8,126 nucleotides of DNA from an uncultured Dialister sp. (GCA_934178345.1 CAKPQG010000045.1:1-8126); one strand, 5' to 3'. Positions 1 through 5,920 are shown, numbered from the stretch's first letter. Numbers and translations: made by a program. The notes: generated from the letters alone by a model not told the origin.

Positions 1-38
1 CAAGGAAGATTTCTCGCTTCGCTCGAAATGACGATACG
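1..38 (+). mobile_element. Right end of a dispersed palindromic (MITE-like) element, partial
   Basis: The first 38 bases match the right end of the complete element at 104-276 almost exactly. They share the core CTCGCTTCGCTCG (13-25) and the terminus ATGACGATACG (28-38). The rest of this copy lies outside the window. It sits in the same orientation as the 104-276 copy, so two copies are nearly in tandem here. It has no coding capacity; calling it mobile is an inference from its copy number and inverted ends. Confidence 0.65.
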
Positions 39-46
39 AGAGTCCC

Positions 47-74
47 CTAGTCCCTAATCCTTAGTCACTCATCC
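47..74 (-). repeat. Heptamer array, TGACTAG/GGATTAG family, reverse orientation
   Basis: Four consecutive 7-base units in register: CTAGTCC (47-53), CTAATCC (54-60), TTAGTCA (61-67) and CTCATCC (68-74). Read on the minus strand they are variants of the GGATTAG and TGACTAG units that fill the spacers after phoH, ybeY and era. It directly follows the end of one MITE-like copy and precedes the next. Confidence 0.7.
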
Positions 75-103
75 CTGATTTTAAACTTTTGGGGTATCCT
101 TTT

Positions 104-276
104 CCCGTATCGTCATCCCGAGCGCAGCCGAGGGATCTTTCTTGCACTGCGGTCAGTATCACATCGGCATAGGCAGGGAAACGACGACTTGGTGCCACAT
201 ATTTCTGCTTTCGCACATGCATTGTTTATCGGTCTGCAAGGAAGATTTCTCGCTTCGCTCGAAATGACGATACGGG
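104..276 (+). mobile_element. Complete MITE-like dispersed element of about 173 bp with long terminal inverted repeats
   Basis: The left end (CCCGTATCGTCAT, 104-116) is an exact inverted match of the right end (264-276). The inverted similarity continues for about 43 bases through a GAGCG-AGC-GAG core to ATCTTTCTTGCA, with a few mismatches and one 1-base indel. About 85 bases of unique interior lie between the ends. A clearly homologous copy lies in opposite orientation at 7958-8126, and the tail of a third at 1-38. There is no ORF, so if it moves it needs a transposase supplied elsewhere. No target-site duplication is obvious. Long inverted ends, small size and several copies fit a miniature inverted-repeat element; a REP/BIME-like structural repeat is the alternative. 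Confidence 0.75.
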
Positions 277-321
277 AGTCTGATGTCTTCTAGTTTTTTA
301 GTCACCAGTCGTTCGAGACAC

Positions 322-349
322 CTAATCCCTAGCCACTAGTCACCAGTCA
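322..349 (-). repeat. Heptamer array, TGACTAG family, reverse orientation
   Basis: Four perfect-register units: CTAATCC (322-328), CTAGCCA (329-335), CTAGTCA (336-342) and CCAGTCA (343-349). On the minus strand this reads TGACTGG, TGACTAG, TGGCTAG, GGATTAG, the same order of unit types as in the arrays after phoH and ybeY. Similar fragments flank it at 287-308 and 352-362. The array ends just before the terminator at 371. Confidence 0.75.
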
Positions 350-370
350 CTTCTAATCCCTGACCAACCA

Positions 371-402
371 AAAAGCAGGAACGAAAGAACGTTCCTGCTT
401 TT
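371..402. terminator. Perfect 13-bp hairpin, bidirectional rho-independent terminator
   Basis: AAAAGCAGGAACG (371-383) pairs perfectly with its inverted copy (390-402) around a 6-base loop AAAGAA. The arms end in A4 and T4, so both strands give a GC-rich stem followed by U residues. It insulates the promoter that starts two bases downstream from any transcription arriving from the left. Confidence 0.85.
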
Positions 403-403
403 C

Positions 404-432
404 TTGACGATCGAACGCTCATTTGCTATACT
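404..432 (+). promoter_or_regulatory. Strong sigma-70/sigma-A promoter with extended -10
   Basis: The -35 hexamer TTGACG (404-409) matches five of six consensus bases. The -10 hexamer TATACT (427-432) matches five of six. The spacer is exactly 17 bases and a TG sits one base before the -10 (424-425), the extended -10 signature. Transcription should start near 438-441, giving a leader of about 55 bases before the ComK-like gene at 494. Confidence 0.85.
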
Positions 433-493
433 TATGTTCAGGGAACAATATTTCTGAGAGAAGAGACGTTCGTGCTGAAAGAGAGGAAGCAGC

Positions 494-994
494 ATGTGCA
501 ATATTGGAATGAGAGCGCTGGTGCCGGTGAAGCGCTCCGGCGTGGATGATACGTTGGCGATTCGGAATGACTGGGGACTGATCCACATGCCCTGCCCTGT
601 CGAGACGGCGATGGGACGGCTGTCTCGCTCCTATGGCGAGTGCATGAGGACGCAGAGAAGGCTCTTCGGAAAACGGCGCGGGACGGCTGTGAGATTCGGT
701 GATGATGCGGACAGCCTTTTCGTCCAGCTAAAGCTTTCTGAGCAGGCGCCTGGGCTTGGCTATGTGCATCTCGGCTCTTTTCATGACATCTTCGTGGACT
801 TGGACGGGAAATGCACGATTCGCTTTGATACGGAGCACTCCCTCCATACCTACTGGAATATCCAGACCGTAGAGAAGCATATCGCAAAGCTCACGCCCTT
901 CATAGAGGAGCCCGTTTCGCTCCTGATCACCCATCCGAAGAGGATGGAAATGGAAAGGCTCGCAGAGCTTCGGAAACGGATGATGGCGCTGTGA
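494..994 (+). CDS. ComK-like competence transcription factor, 166 aa
   Basis: This product resembles ComK, the regulator that activates DNA-uptake genes in Bacillus by binding paired A/T boxes. The match is from memory of the family, not a search. An N-terminal beta-rich stretch (ALVPV, residues 8-12) is followed by a basic segment with LFGKRRGT (57-64), parallel to the FFGSSYAGRKAGT region of B. subtilis ComK. Then come SLFVQL (74-79), GLGYVHLGSFHDI (87-99), parallel to the GWISHVHVKEF region, and a hydrophilic CTIRFDTEHSLHTYWN segment (107-122), where ComK has its VTFSNGKTMELPISYNSF stretch. At 166 aa it is shorter than B. subtilis ComK (192 aa), mainly at the C terminus. The start is supported by GAGAGGAAG (481-489) five bases upstream. 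It has its own promoter and terminator, so it is monocistronic. No signal peptide or membrane segment is seen. Coding status is firm; the functional name is moderate, since a lone ComK-like protein may regulate something else. Confidence 0.6.
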   Translation: MCNIGMRALVPVKRSGVDDTLAIRNDWGLIHMPCPVETAMGRLSRSYGECMRTQRRLFGKRRGTAVRFGDDADSLFVQLKLSEQAPGLGYVHLGSFHDIFVDLDGKCTIRFDTEHSLHTYWNIQTVEKHIAKLTPFIEEPVSLLITHPKRMEMERLAELRKRMMAL

Positions 995-1020
995 GTGATA
1001 TTTCAGCCCGCTCAGGTCAA

Positions 1021-1068
1021 AAAAAGAGATGGAATCGGATGCAAATGCATTCGGCTCCATCTCTTTTT
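1021..1068. terminator. Bidirectional terminator between convergent comK-like and nadE genes
   Basis: AAAAAGAGATGGA (1021-1033) pairs perfectly with its inverted copy (1056-1068). The stem continues inward with one mismatch and two G-T wobbles through GATGC/GCATT almost to the tip. On the plus strand it ends in five T; on the minus strand the U-tract is seven long because the A-run starts at 1019. It lies 26 bases past the ComK-like stop and is also the only convincing intrinsic terminator downstream of nadE. Confidence 0.85.
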
Positions 1069-1253
1069 CGTTGAGACTAAGAAACTGAGACACTAGTATT
1101 GCGTATTTCGATGAAGAGGACTTTCAATCGACATAAAAATGTAGTCAGAATGAGCGTCGTAGCGAGATGGGGCATGCCAGCGGTATAGTGTACTAAGTTG
1201 AATAGTCCGATACTATCGATATTCTAACACTTTCATGCAATACCGCTACGTAG

Positions 1254-1304
1254 CCCCCTCTCCCCTTCGGGGAGCTCCCCCGATGGGGAGCCAAGAACGT
1301 TCTT
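1254..1304. repeat. Tandem GC hairpins plus 12-bp palindrome (dispersed-repeat type)
   Basis: CTCCCC (1260-1265) pairs with GGGGAG (1269-1274) around TTC. A second CTCCCC (1275-1280) pairs with GGGGAG (1285-1290) around CGAT. The middle arms can also pair with each other as GGGGAGCTCCCC, so alternative folds compete. The perfect palindrome AAGAACGTTCTT follows at 1293-1304. The GGCTCCCC...GGGGGAGC pattern read on the minus strand resembles a repeat common in spacers of gut Bacillota. It lies about 90 bases past the nadE stop but lacks a T-tract, so it is not a standard terminator. Confidence 0.6.
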
Positions 1305-1326
1305 TCGCTTAGCTTAAGAGAGGCGA

Positions 1327-1387
1327 AGTCTAAAGTCTTCAAGTCTCCCAGTCTTAAAATCTGAAGGCTCCTAGTCTCCAAGTCTCC
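1327..1387 (-). repeat. AGTCT/GAGACT short tandem repeat, mostly 8-bp period
   Basis: AGTCT occurs at 1327, 1334, 1342, 1350, 1373 and 1381, with spacings of 7, 8 and 8 and then, after a gap, 8. On the minus strand the unit is GAGACTTG / GAGACTAG. This array touches the nadE 3' end: the last stop codon base is at 1394. It differs in unit and period from the TGACTAG heptamers elsewhere in the window. Confidence 0.6.
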
Positions 1388-1393
1388 CGTTTC

Positions 1394-3262
1394 CTACACT
1401 CCGAGCTTCCTTTTCAGCGCGAGATACGCATCCGTATAGTACGGCGTGACCTGGGACTCTCTTAAGTCGTAGCCGTAGGGGCGCCGGCTCATGGCGAGGA
1501 TCGGAGGGGTCTGGATGCGCTTGGCGACGGAGAAGCCGGAGAAGAGAGCCCACCAGCGTTCAAGGTCTTCGGTGAAGGCTTTGGCGGTCGGGAAGAGGTC
1601 TTGCACGCGGATATGGCAGCCGATATGCGCCTCGAGATTTCCCTCTGCGTACCAAGTGAGGAGGTCTTCCGGGCAGAGGCGCTGCCATGGCTCGACGAAG
1701 CTCTTCAGAAGATAGTCATGGTACTCATAGATGAGAGGATCGCCCATGCCTTTGGTGACGTCCTGCTTTTCTGAGAGCTCGGCGGAGGGCTTCACGGTGA
1801 AGATGCCTTCCGGGATGACAGGGCTCTCGTACCAGTCGTTCAAAAGGCGTCCCAAGTGGTAGATCTGGTATTTCCATAGATCGGCGGTCGCGGCAAAGGC
1901 ACCGGCGAGGTCGCCGTAGAGTGTGCCGTAGCCGACGGTCGTTTCTGTTTTATTGGCGTTGCAGGTGAAGATGCCGCCAAAGGCAGCGGAGAGGGCAGAA
2001 AGGATCCGGCTGCTCCGGTCGCGCGCCTGCATGTTTTCCTTCATGAAGTCCGTGAGATGGATCTCGCGCCCGCAAGAGATCGGAAGGCCTTCCAGTGCTT
2101 TTGCCGTCTCATCGATGAATTGTCCGATGGGGATGGTGAGGTAGGGCGAGCCGAGACGCATCGCGAGTTCTTTGGCGAGCTCCTTCGTCATTTCTGAATT
2201 GTAGCGCGTCGGCGTATTTACGAGGAGCAGGTGGTCTGCGGGAAGGACGGAGCGGTAGAGCGCGGCATTCACCGCAGAGTCGATGCCGCCGGAGACGCCG
2301 ATCACGACTTTGGAGACGCCGATGGCGGAGAGAAATTTTCTGACGCCGTAGCGCATGGCGAAAAGGAGCAGGTCTCCCTGCCACGGCGGCATGGGGGAGG
2401 CGGGGAGGAGCGCGCCGGCGGATCTTTCGAAATGGAATGTGCTGCGGGCCTCTTCAAAGGGAGCGGCTTCGGCAAGAAGCCTGCCGTCCTTTCCATAAGC
2501 GGCGGTCATGCCGTCGAAGGTGTAGCAGGTCTTGCCGTTGTTCTCCAGCCCCCGGCGGTTCACGTAGAGCATCGGGACGTGGAGACGGGAGAGCTTGGCG
2601 GAGAGCATGCGGTGGCGTTTTTCATTTTTGGAAAGCGTGAAGGGGGAGGCGGACAGATTCAGGAAGAGATCGGTGCCCTTGGCGGCAAGGACATCCATGG
2701 GCGAGAAGCTGTAATTTTCATCCCAGCTGTCTTCGCAGAGGAGAAGCGAGAGGCGGATCACTTCGCCGCGGAGGGAGATCACAAAGGGCGCGAGCGCTTC
2801 TTCGGGGGTCGAGCCTTCTTCTCTCGCGAGGGCGAGAAGAGAGGTGAAATAGCGGCGGTCATCGAAACAGCGGTAATTGGGCAGAAGCGCTTTCACCGCA
2901 TAGGGACGATGCAGTCCTTCCGGAGAGAGGAATGCGCCGTCTTTCGCGAGAAAAGCGGCATTGTATTTTCGGGGGCGGCCATCGTCATTCGTCTTTGTCC
3001 AGTCGATGGCGACGTTTCCCCACGCGATCATAATGTCCCGGGTTGCTTCTCGGAGGCGGTCATTGTATCGCTCTGCCTCGCGCAGGAAGGCATTCTGGTC
3101 CCACAGGTCTCCGATGAGATAACCGGTGAGGCACATCTCGGGAAGGACGAGAAGGTCAGCGCCCTCCTCTTTGGCGAGAGCGATCTCTTTTTCGATGAGC
3201 GCCCAGTTGGCGCGGATATTCCCAGGCAGGATGTCGAGCTGGGCGGTGCGGATAGTGAGCAT
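1394..3262 (-). CDS. nadE: Glutamine-dependent NAD+ synthetase (NadE, two-domain), 622 aa
   Basis: This cytosolic enzyme makes NAD+ from deamido-NAD+, ATP and glutamine, the last step of NAD biosynthesis. Residues 1-290 form a nitrilase-type glutaminase domain with the Glu-Lys-Cys triad: E42 in LVLPEMCLTGY, K125 in AVKALLPNY and C176 in LSLLLCEDSW. Residues from about 295 form the ammonia-dependent synthetase domain with the ATP pyrophosphatase P-loop IGVSGGIDSA (321-330), plus NKTETTVGYGTLYGDLAG (437-454). The total length suits the two-domain bacterial form with a long C-terminal part (LxxRRPYGYDLRESQ near 590). The frame is open back to 3325, but those 21 extra codons run through a heptamer array (3289-3309). 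The ATG at 3262 begins the expected LTIRTAQLDILPGN sequence and has a weak GAAAGAAG purine tract upstream. Transcription probably starts from the minus promoter at 3368-3396. It is alone on its strand. Confidence 0.97.
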   Translation of the reverse strand: MLTIRTAQLDILPGNIRANWALIEKEIALAKEEGADLLVLPEMCLTGYLIGDLWDQNAFLREAERYNDRLREATRDIMIAWGNVAIDWTKTNDDGRPRKYNAAFLAKDGAFLSPEGLHRPYAVKALLPNYRCFDDRRYFTSLLALAREEGSTPEEALAPFVISLRGEVIRLSLLLCEDSWDENYSFSPMDVLAAKGTDLFLNLSASPFTLSKNEKRHRMLSAKLSRLHVPMLYVNRRGLENNGKTCYTFDGMTAAYGKDGRLLAEAAPFEEARSTFHFERSAGALLPASPMPPWQGDLLLFAMRYGVRKFLSAIGVSKVVIGVSGGIDSAVNAALYRSVLPADHLLLVNTPTRYNSEMTKELAKELAMRLGSPYLTIPIGQFIDETAKALEGLPISCGREIHLTDFMKENMQARDRSSRILSALSAAFGGIFTCNANKTETTVGYGTLYGDLAGAFAATADLWKYQIYHLGRLLNDWYESPVIPEGIFTVKPSAELSEKQDVTKGMGDPLIYEYHDYLLKSFVEPWQRLCPEDLLTWYAEGNLEAHIGCHIRVQDLFPTAKAFTEDLERWWALFSGFSVAKRIQTPPILAMSRRPYGYDLRESQVTPYYTDAYLALKRKLGV

Positions 3263-3288
3263 GGTTGGGCTTCTTTCGTGAATGGAAG

Positions 3289-3309
3289 TGACTAGTGACT
3301 GGGGATGAG
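3289..3309 (+). repeat. Three-unit heptamer array in the nadE leader
   Basis: TGACTAG (3289-3295), TGACTGG (3296-3302) and GGATGAG (3303-3309) in perfect register. It sits 27 bases upstream of the nadE start codon and in reverse orientation to that gene, so it lies within the transcribed nadE leader if the promoter at 3368-3396 is used. Confidence 0.75.
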
Positions 3310-3367
3310 GATATAACAGGTGCAATGCTGTGGAAAGAGGGCTCCTGCATCCACTTGCTTTTCCTCC

Positions 3368-3396
3368 ATTTTACAAAAGCATTTCTCTATTGTAAA
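3368..3396 (-). promoter_or_regulatory. Promoter for nadE (minus strand) with overlapping inverted repeat
   Basis: Read on the minus strand, TTTACA (-35, 3396-3391) and TAAAAT (-10, 3373-3368) each match five of six consensus bases and are separated by exactly 17 bases. This predicts a nadE leader of about 100 bases. The inverted repeat TTTACAA (3370-3376) / TTGTAAA (3390-3396), with a 13-base gap, covers these elements exactly. It could be an operator, or merely a product of the two hexamers' own sequences. No known NAD regulator motif was recognised. Confidence 0.6.
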
Positions 3397-3424
3397 TGCA
3401 CAGCGGCGAGATTTGTTATATAAT
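3397..3424 (+). promoter_or_regulatory. Divergent promoter for the radical SAM-phoH cluster
   Basis: A perfect TATAAT (-10) lies at 3419-3424, with TGCACA (3397-3402, four of six matches) 16 bases upstream. The -35 boxes of this promoter and of the minus-strand nadE promoter are directly adjacent. If used, it gives a leader of about 235 bases that carries the structured element at 3449-3623 before the ATG at 3667. Confidence 0.5.
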
Positions 3425-3448
3425 GACTGTAATATGCAGCGAACCGTC

Positions 3449-3623
3449 CTACCTTCTTCCTTGGGAAGGGGGATGCCTGAAGGGCAGGGGGAGCCGAGCT
3501 GGGGAAACGCTGATGCAATCGGACAACGATGGGATCAGTATCTCCCCAGGCGGATTTTCACTTCATGCGGGAGCCAACCCCGACTCGCTTCGCTCGTCTG
3601 CCCCTTCCAAAGGAAGGGGCTGG
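3449..3623 (+). mobile_element. Structured repeat element with hairpin ends, between promoter and radical SAM gene
   Basis: Both ends form hairpins. On the left, CCTTCTTCC (3452-3460) pairs with GGAAGGGGG (3464-3472) with two G-T pairs. On the right, CCCCTTCC (3601-3608) pairs perfectly with GGAAGGGG (3612-3619). The two ends are imperfect inverted copies of each other. A nested central stem is formed by CTGGGGA/TCCCCAG (3499-3505, 3543-3549) enclosing CTGAT/ATCAG (3510-3514, 3534-3538). The right half carries CTCGCTTCGCTCG (3584-3596), the 13-mer found in the ends of the 104-276 element. The overlapping ORFs are frame accidents. I favour a MITE-like or dispersed structural repeat; a structured 5' leader acting on the downstream gene is the alternative. 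No riboswitch family was recognised. Confidence 0.55.
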
Positions 3624-3666
3624 AGAAACACTGTCGAATCCGCTCAACCGGTAGAATGTATTAACT

Positions 3667-4617
3667 ATGGAACATTATCGCAACTATTCTGATTTCTTGA
3701 AACAAAAATACGGCGAGAAGGTCTACAAGATCCCGATCTCGCTCCCCGTGACCTGTCCGAACCGCGATGGTACGCTGTCAAAAGCTCCCTGCATCTTCTG
3801 TGGCTCGATCGGAGCGGACTATGAGACGAAGGCGGTCGGCATGAAGATCACCCGCCAGCTTGACCGGAGCATCGCGCATGTGGGGCCGAAGTACAAGGCA
3901 AAGAAATTCATCGCCTATTTCCTGAATTTCACAAATACCTACGCGCCGCCGGACGATTTTCGGCGCTGGATGGAGGAAGCCATGCAGCATCCCGATGTGG
4001 TGGGAGTCGACGTTTCGACGCGGCCGGACTGCATTCACGAGCGCTACCTTGACATCCTGAAAGAGCTTTCCGATACCTATGGCAAGGATGTGACGATCGA
4101 GCTGGGGCTGCAGAGCAGCAATGCCCATACCCTCGAGAAGATCGGCCGCTGTCACGGCGTCGCGGAATACATAGATGCCTCGCTCCGCATCGCTCGCTAT
4201 GGCTTCGGGCAATGTACGCATGTCATCGCAGATCTTCCATGGGATGACCGGATAGACGTCATCGAGACGGCAAAGCTCATCTCCGTCCTCCCCGTGACAG
4301 AGGTGAAGCTGCACTCCTTATATATCGTGAAGGATACGGCGCTCGCGCATATGTATGAAGCCGGCGAGGTCACGCTCTCTTCGATGGAGGAATACATGGA
4401 GCGCGTCATTCTATTCCTTTCCTATCTCCGACCCGACATCGTCATCCAGCGTATCGTCGGCCGCGCCTCGGGCGGGAATACCCTCACCGTCAATGGCGGC
4501 TCTCCGTGGTGGGACGTCAAGAAAAGGATCGACGCCCTGATGGAAGAGCGCGGCATCATGCAGGGCGCGTGCTGCGACTATATCGACGGAAAGGCCGTGC
4601 GGAGATTTGTGCGGTGA
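3667..4617 (+). CDS. Radical SAM protein, TIGR01212 family (YhcC/YtqA type), 316 aa
   Basis: The N terminus YKIPISLPVTCPNRDG (residues 20-35) leads into a three-cysteine [4Fe-4S] site, C30, C42 and C45 (spacing C-x11-C-x2-C), typical of the Elp3-like branch of radical SAM enzymes that includes E. coli YhcC and B. subtilis YtqA. Other family landmarks are STRPDCI (117-123), ELGLQS (145-150), VIADLPWD (186-193) and KLHSLYIVKDT (214-224). The length is as expected. The protein should cleave S-adenosylmethionine to a radical in the cytosol; the physiological substrate of the family is not something I can state. The ATG at 3667 lacks a good ribosome binding site: only GGTAG (3650-3654) lies at a plausible distance, and no better in-frame start exists. 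phoH follows after 37 bases, so the two genes are probably cotranscribed. Confidence 0.93.
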   Translation: MEHYRNYSDFLKQKYGEKVYKIPISLPVTCPNRDGTLSKAPCIFCGSIGADYETKAVGMKITRQLDRSIAHVGPKYKAKKFIAYFLNFTNTYAPPDDFRRWMEEAMQHPDVVGVDVSTRPDCIHERYLDILKELSDTYGKDVTIELGLQSSNAHTLEKIGRCHGVAEYIDASLRIARYGFGQCTHVIADLPWDDRIDVIETAKLISVLPVTEVKLHSLYIVKDTALAHMYEAGEVTLSSMEEYMERVILFLSYLRPDIVIQRIVGRASGGNTLTVNGGSPWWDVKKRIDALMEERGIMQGACCDYIDGKAVRRFVR

Positions 4618-4654
4618 GACATAAGAAATGGTATTGGTACACGAAAGGAACTTC

Positions 4655-5626
4655 ATGGCAGAAAAAATAGAACAGATCATGGTGAACGACCGCGAGGAGG
4701 TCGGCGCGCTTTTGGAGCGGGACAGCTCCTACCTTGCCATCATCGGCGAGCACTACGGCGCAGACATCTTTGCCCGCGGCAATCTCATCCGGCTCAAGGG
4801 CGAGGAAGAGGCAGTCGATCAGAGCATGCGCGTGATCGGAAGACTGCGGCGGATGATCCGTCAGCGGATCCGCCTCTCTGCGCGGCAGGTCAGGATGGTG
4901 ATGTCCCTCTTGGATGAAGGCAAAGAGCAGCTGCTCGAAGACATGGAAGACGACATCATCAATTTCACCAAGCAGGGCGCACCGCTTCGCCCCCGGACTG
5001 TGGGACAGAAGATCTACGTCGATACCATCCGTCACCATTCCATCACCTTCGGCATCGGCCCCGCGGGGACTGGCAAGACGTACCTCGCTGTCGCTCTCGC
5101 CGCTTTTGCGCTCAGAAATCATGACGTGCAGCGCATCATTCTCGTCCGTCCGGCGGTCGAAGCCGGTGAGAAGCTGGGCTTCCTTCCCGGCGATCTGCAG
5201 GAAAAGGTCAATCCGTACCTTCGTCCTCTCTTTGACGGACTGCTGGATATGTTCGGCCCGGAAGACTTCATGCGGCTGCAGCAGAAGGGCCAGATCGAAG
5301 TCGCGCCTCTCGCCTACATGCGCGGACGCACGCTCGAGAAATCCTTCATCATCCTTGATGAAGCGCAGAATACCACCATCGAGCAGATCAAAATGTTCCT
5401 GACACGTCTTGGACACCGATCGAAGATGGTCATCAATGGCGATACCACGCAGATCGATCTTCCCCCTCATGTCAAGAGCGGCCTCATCGATGCCGAGCGC
5501 GTGCTGAAGCATGTGAAAGACATCGGGCACGTCTATTTCAATGAAGACGATGTCGTCAGACACGATCTTGTGGCGGCGATCATTCATGCCTACGAAGAAG
5601 ATGCGAAGAAAAAGAGCAGCTGGTGA
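4655..5626 (+). CDS. phoH: PhoH family ATPase (PhoH/YqfE-like), 323 aa
   Basis: This is a cytosolic P-loop ATPase of the PhoH family, associated with RNA metabolism and usually next to ybeY; its exact reaction is unsettled. Residues 1-110 form the small N-terminal domain usual for the long PhoH type. The ATPase domain shows Walker A GPAGTGKT (135-142), the signature GEKLGFLPGDL (171-181), Walker B SFIILDEAQN (230-239) and VINGDTTQIDLP (259-270). Length is normal. The frame is open from an ATG at 4628, but the ATG at 4655 is chosen because AAAGGAA (4644-4650) lies four bases before it and the first has only a weak purine stretch. The TGA stop (5624-5626) is the first three bases of a TGACTAG heptamer array, so the repeat supplies the stop codon. 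Its C terminus (EEDAKKKSSW) is short and charged. Confidence 0.96.
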   Translation: MAEKIEQIMVNDREEVGALLERDSSYLAIIGEHYGADIFARGNLIRLKGEEEAVDQSMRVIGRLRRMIRQRIRLSARQVRMVMSLLDEGKEQLLEDMEDDIINFTKQGAPLRPRTVGQKIYVDTIRHHSITFGIGPAGTGKTYLAVALAAFALRNHDVQRIILVRPAVEAGEKLGFLPGDLQEKVNPYLRPLFDGLLDMFGPEDFMRLQQKGQIEVAPLAYMRGRTLEKSFIILDEAQNTTIEQIKMFLTRLGHRSKMVINGDTTQIDLPPHVKSGLIDAERVLKHVKDIGHVYFNEDDVVRHDLVAAIIHAYEEDAKKKSSW

Positions 5627-5665
5627 CTAGTGACTAGTAGCTAGGGATTAGTGGCTAGGGATTAG
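5624..5665 (+). repeat. Six-unit heptamer array fused to the phoH stop codon
   Basis: Six 7-base units without any indel: TGACTAG twice (5624-5637), TAGCTAG (5638-5644), GGATTAG (5645-5651), TGGCTAG (5652-5658) and GGATTAG (5659-5665). The first unit contains the phoH stop TGA. It is followed by CGATACGAGA (5671-5680), a 10-mer also found at the boundary of the MITE-like copy at 33-42. Confidence 0.9.
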
Positions 5666-5701
5666 GTTTCCGATACGAGAAAACCGCTAGTCTCAAACCT
5701 C

Positions 5702-5730
5702 TGCGGCGCTTCTGATTTTTATGCGCCGCA
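5702..5730. repeat. GC-rich hairpin TGCGGCGC/GCGCCGCA downstream of phoH
   Basis: TGCGGCGC (5702-5709) pairs perfectly with GCGCCGCA (5723-5730) around a 13-base T-rich loop. No T-tract follows the stem, so it is a poor intrinsic terminator, though it may slow polymerase or protect RNA ends. A diverged copy with the same arms and T-rich loop is at 6837-6864. In both places it is followed by the ATTTCTC heptamers. Confidence 0.65.
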
Positions 5731-5735
5731 CTACC

Positions 5736-5763
5736 ATTTCGCATTTCTCATTTCTAATTTCTC
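5736..5763 (+). repeat. ATTTCTC heptamer array, copy 1
   Basis: Four units in register: ATTTCGC, ATTTCTC, ATTTCTA and ATTTCTC. The array is followed by ATTCAAG and the hairpin module. The same arrangement occurs at 6871-6898. The unit sequence is unrelated to TGACTAG but has the same 7-base period. Confidence 0.85.
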
Positions 5764-5830
5764 ATTCAAGCAGAGCTTTCATTCGCAATCAAGGGACGAT
5801 ACGTCCCATGGGCTAATCCTGAACCTTGAA
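5764..5830 (+). repeat. Conserved hairpin module, copy 1
   Basis: A module running from the CAG-AGCTTTC region through CGCAATCAA to GGGCTAA and a Gly-Ala-Ala-like GAACCTTGAA tail. The stem GGGACG (5793-5798) pairs with CGTCCC (5802-5807) over loop ATA. Bases 5761-5820 align without gaps to 6661-6720, 47 of 60 identical by hand count. A third copy lies at 6906-6951. TCCTGAA and CCTTGAA heptamers follow the stem (5817-5830). Confidence 0.75.
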
Positions 5831-5835
5831 AGCGG

Positions 5836-5908
5836 GGATGAGTAGCTAGGGATGAGTGGCTAGGGATTAGGGGTGCCGAGTGACTAGTGACTTGTAACTT
5901 GTAATTTG
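5836..5908 (+). repeat. Nine-unit heptamer array before ybeY
   Basis: Five units in register (5836-5870: GGATGAG, TAGCTAG, GGATGAG, TGGCTAG, GGATTAG), a 10-base interruption, then four units (5881-5908) that change by one base each time: TGACTAG, TGACTTG, TAACTTG, TAATTTG. A matching array sits before era at 6743-6801. Confidence 0.85.
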
Positions 5909-5920
5909 AATACTACCTTC

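Larger units (their letters stand above)
1069..1393. other. Non-coding spacer between the terminator and the nadE 3' end
   Basis: No credible gene is seen in this 325-base stretch; the short ORF on the minus strand (1193-1381) runs through repeats. It contains a spaced inverted repeat GCGGTAT (1180-1186) / ATACCGC (1240-1246), tandem GC hairpins at 1260-1290, a 12-base palindrome at 1293-1304, and an octamer-type array at 1327-1387. The stretch 1085-1180 shows no recognisable feature. Confidence 0.6.

Noticed and set aside
438..1093. Minus-strand ORFs overlapping the ComK-like gene
   Set aside because: The promoter, ribosome binding site and terminator all support the plus-strand gene, and the minus frames run through the promoter or the terminator hairpin.
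2231..3295. Long plus-strand ORF of 354 codons
   Set aside because: It is antisense to the well-supported nadE, is Gly/Glu/Ala-rich and repetitive in the manner of GC-rich shadow frames, and has no recognisable domain or good start site.
3263..3325. N-terminal extension of NadE from the ATG at 3325
   Set aside because: The extra 21 codons cross the TGACTAG array, whose presence makes them unlikely to be protein; the family starts at LTIRTAQLDI.
3370..3396. BirA, Rex or NiaR operator over the nadE promoter
   Set aside because: The arms read TTTACAA...TTGTAAA, the reverse polarity of a BirA site, the spacing does not fit Rex, and I see no NiaR motif.
3449..3623. Cobalamin, TPP or other known riboswitch before the radical SAM gene
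   Set aside because: No conserved core of a known class was recognised; the sequence fits a dispersed palindromic repeat better.
4556..5587. Minus-strand ORF of 343 codons opposite phoH
   Set aside because: It mirrors the phoH coding frame, has no family features and no ribosome binding site.
5702..5730. Rho-independent terminator after phoH
   Set aside because: The stem is strong but the T-run is in the loop, not after the stem, so it does not meet the usual form.
5624..5908. CRISPR array
   Set aside because: The units are 7 bases in direct contact without unique spacers, and no cas genes are present.
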